DNA of 6,881 nucleotides, taken from positions 1-6,881 of the forward strand of contig CALYZR010000031.1 of assembly GCA_945610215.1 (NCBI GenBank), given 5' to 3'. This stretch comes from an uncultured Clostridium sp. (GTDB lineage Bacteria; Bacillota; Clostridia; TANB77; CAG-508). The notes under the pieces are model-generated. The model was not told the origin of the DNA, searched no databases, and worked only from the letters and a program-made list of their open reading frames with translations. A program made the position numbers and the translations under genes. Below are positions 5,628 to 6,881 of the stretch, piece after piece (positions within the stretch are counted from its first letter, which is position 1; the number at the start of each line of letters is the position of its first letter).

Positions 5628-5963
5628 TTAAAACAGTGATATTTGCTTTTTAAAGTTTGAAAAAGTTTCTTCGACCCTTGAAGGGTCTTCGATAAGTATT
5701 TTTCCGTATTTGCTTACCAAATAGAATTTGCCATAAATAGCAAAAATCTCTGTTGCAGCCTTTGCTACAGTTTTGTCTATTCCTATTGCTACTGAAATAT
5801 CTTCAATGCAATAAGATTCTTTTACCGGTTCTACTTCCGGTGTGGCCTCTCCATCTTTTTTGAGCACTAGCTCTATGGACGGACCATAGAAATCAGTTTT
5901 TATAAACTTTAACTGTAGGTATTTTATACAGCCTTCCTCCCATGTTCGTACAGCTTTTAACAA
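5628..5963 (-). CDS. Unrecognised 111-residue protein, higher GC than its surroundings
   Basis: I do not recognise a family. I chose the TTG at 5961-5963 because AAAGGAGG ends seven bases before it; a frame extending to GTG 6020 has no such site and would run through the predicted promoter. The protein starts M-LKAVRTWEEGC. An N-terminal half that may be beta-rich (about 10-35) is followed by an acidic linker with prolines (ATPEVEPVKE, near 40-50). A C-terminal half that looks helix-strand-helix follows (IEDISVAIGIDKTVAKAA, then YGKFYLVSKYGKILIEDPS). No membrane segment or signal peptide is visible. Row 5821-5880 is 29/60 G+C, against 10/60 in row 6301-6360 within scpA. It also uses codons rare here, such as CGA, GTC and CTC. 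It has its own promoter and terminator and sits where scpB often lies, but does not look like ScpB. Recent acquisition is plausible. Confidence 0.78.
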   Translation of the reverse strand: MLKAVRTWEEGCIKYLQLKFIKTDFYGPSIELVLKKDGEATPEVEPVKESYCIEDISVAIGIDKTVAKAATEIFAIYGKFYLVSKYGKILIEDPSRVEETFSNFKKQISLF

Positions 5964-6010
5964 AGCTATCCCTCCTTTTAGTTTATGGGGCAATACTTTA
6001 GGGTATATAA

Positions 6011-6039
6011 ATATTATCACACTTTACATAAAAAAGCAA
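6011..6039 (-). promoter_or_regulatory. Possible promoter of the 111-residue unknown gene
   Basis: On the minus strand, TTGCTT (6034-6039), 17 bases and TAATAT (6011-6016). The -35 lies in the second arm of the scpA terminator, so the two signals share bases. The alternative -10 GATAAT has a TG before it (extended -10). Confidence 0.4.
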
Positions 6040-6058
6040 GTTTATTTACTTGCTTTTT
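6031..6058 (-). terminator. Terminator overlapping the 3' end of scpA
   Basis: Perfect 11-bp stem: AAAAAGCAAGT (6031-6041) and ACTTGCTTTTT (6048-6058). The 6-base loop holds the scpA stop codon (6042-6044). On the minus strand the second arm itself ends in the T-run. Confidence 0.85.
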
Positions 6059-6791
6059 CTATTATTATATCTCCAAAATTTTTTTCTTGTTGTGTTTTAA
6101 TTTTATTTCTTCTTGTTAATTCTAATATCCCAGAAAACGCTGTTACAGTTTCTAATCTTGTATATTTTTTTGCAGTGCAAAGTTTGCTAAATATAAATTT
6201 AGGTTTTTTCATTAATTCTTTAAATATATCTTTTACTTTACTTGTAATTGTAACGGTTTCTGTTATTGCTATCTTTTCTATATTTATAGCATTTTTATTT
6301 ATTTTTGATTCATTTCTTTCTAATAAATTTTTATAGCTTTGTTCTATTAAATCTTTTGAATAATTTTGATCTAATTTTCTTGCTGGTAATTCAATTTTAT
6401 CTGGTACTTTGTAAAATCTTTTAGAATATATTTGATAAAGTTCTTTTAACTTCTTAGAAATTTCTTTATATTTTTTATATTCAATTATTCTATGCACTAA
6501 TTCTTCTTCTGTAAGTTCTGCTTCGTCTTCTACTTGCTTTGGTAAAAGGCTTTTTGATTTTATAAATAATAGTGTTGATGCCATCAATATAAATTCACTT
6601 GTTACGTCCAAATTTAATTCTTGCATTTTATTTATGTATTCTATATATTGGTCTGTAATTTCTGATATTCTTATTTGATTTATATCCATTTTGTTTTTAT
6701 CTACTAAATGGCATAACAAATCTAATGGTCCTTCAAAATTATCCAATTTTATTGCATATTTATTTGTTTCTAATGCTAAAATGTTATTCAC
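6042..6791 (-). CDS. scpA: Segregation and condensation protein A (kleisin)
   Basis: ScpA is the kleisin subunit that, with Smc and ScpB, forms the bacterial condensin that compacts and separates chromosomes. The 249 residues are the usual length. The N-terminal Smc-neck-binding part is typical (IKLDNFEGPLDLLCHLVDKNKMDI, from about residue 14). It is followed by ISEITDQYIEYI, the EFILMASTLLFIKSKSLLP helix (residues 66-84) and the EEELVHRIIEYKKYK segment. The C-terminal winged-helix end is recognisable in VTAFSGILELTRRNKI. The start is a GTG with AAGGAG six bases upstream. The gene follows the upstream reading frame by ten bases and is probably cotranscribed with it. A terminator directly at its stop cuts it off from the next gene, and no scpB follows, which is unusual since scpA and scpB are usually adjacent. 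Confidence 0.95.
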   Translation of the reverse strand: MNNILALETNKYAIKLDNFEGPLDLLCHLVDKNKMDINQIRISEITDQYIEYINKMQELNLDVTSEFILMASTLLFIKSKSLLPKQVEDEAELTEEELVHRIIEYKKYKEISKKLKELYQIYSKRFYKVPDKIELPARKLDQNYSKDLIEQSYKNLLERNESKINKNAINIEKIAITETVTITSKVKDIFKELMKKPKFIFSKLCTAKKYTRLETVTAFSGILELTRRNKIKTQQEKNFGDIIIEKASK

Positions 6792-6801
6792 TTTTTTCTC
6801 C

Positions 6802-6881
6802 TTAAAATTCTTCTACTGCAATTTTTATTGTTTCTGATAAATAGCCTTTTTTATTTAAGTATGCTATTATATCTTCTTTTT
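6802..6881 (-). CDS. C-terminal fragment of an unidentified protein
   Basis: An open frame enters from the window edge and ends with TAA at 6802-6804, giving 25 residues (KEDIIAYLNKKGYLSETIKI, then AVEEF). The stop lies ten bases before the scpA start and inside its ribosome binding region, the spacing expected of an operon partner. It is too short to name; a helical C-terminal end is all that can be seen. Confidence 0.6.
   Translation of the reverse strand, partial: KEDIIAYLNKKGYLSETIKIAVEEF

Noticed and set aside
5964..6020. Longer form of the orphan protein starting at GTG 6020
   Set aside because: The extension translates the promoter and ribosome binding site (AAAGGAGG); the TTG at 5963 is correctly spaced.
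1..6881. CRISPR arrays, tRNA or rRNA genes, riboswitches, insertion sequences with transposase
   Set aside because: I saw no spaced direct repeats, no tRNA-like or rRNA-like sequence, no known riboswitch core in the leaders and no transposase frame.

Overview
All credible genes lie on the minus strand, so transcription runs from base 6881 towards base 1. The sequence is very AT-rich and genes are tightly packed. Start signals are strong AGGAGG-type ribosome binding sites and most stops are TAA. The set of genes (GerW/YtfJ with its YtfI/DUF2953 partner, a DacF-like D,D-carboxypeptidase, a VanW-domain lipoprotein, ScpA, zinc-binding L31, MiaB) points to a spore-forming, low-GC member of the Clostridia, possibly an uncultured one. 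That assignment is inference; there is no rRNA here.

Layout in transcription order. A 25-residue C-terminal fragment (6802-6881) leads into scpA (6042-6791), which ends in its own terminator. A small unrecognised gene of clearly higher GC (5628-5963, TTG start) lies between two terminators where scpB would often be expected. A sporulation-type block follows: ytfI-like membrane protein (4849-5499), gerW (4314-4898) and a VanW lipoprotein (3661-4314), each overlapping the next, behind a sigma-F-like promoter. Next is a D-Ala-D-Ala carboxypeptidase (2350-3590), a GC-rich REP-like palindrome (2296-2328), a 55-residue membrane protein (2039-2206), rpmE (1726-1926), a Cof-type HAD phosphatase (570-1665) and the N-terminal part of miaB (14-460). 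No gene-free stretch exceeds about 150 bases.

The main result is a repeated translational anomaly. The carboxypeptidase is interrupted by two frameshifts and the HAD phosphatase by one. At all three breaks the reading frame meets a CGG codon followed by A (act-CGGA, aat-CGGA, tta-CGGA). Skipping exactly one base, so that GGA (Gly) is read, restores a full-length, motif-complete protein each time. I looked for every CGG on the coding strand: in real genes, CGG is in frame only at these three places. This suggests that CGG is unassigned or starved in this organism and triggers +1 frameshifting, or that CGGA is read as a four-base glycine codon. Sequencing or assembly error is the main alternative, but none of the three is a homopolymer indel. 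miaB also stops early, near the window edge, without a CGG; it may be a separate event.
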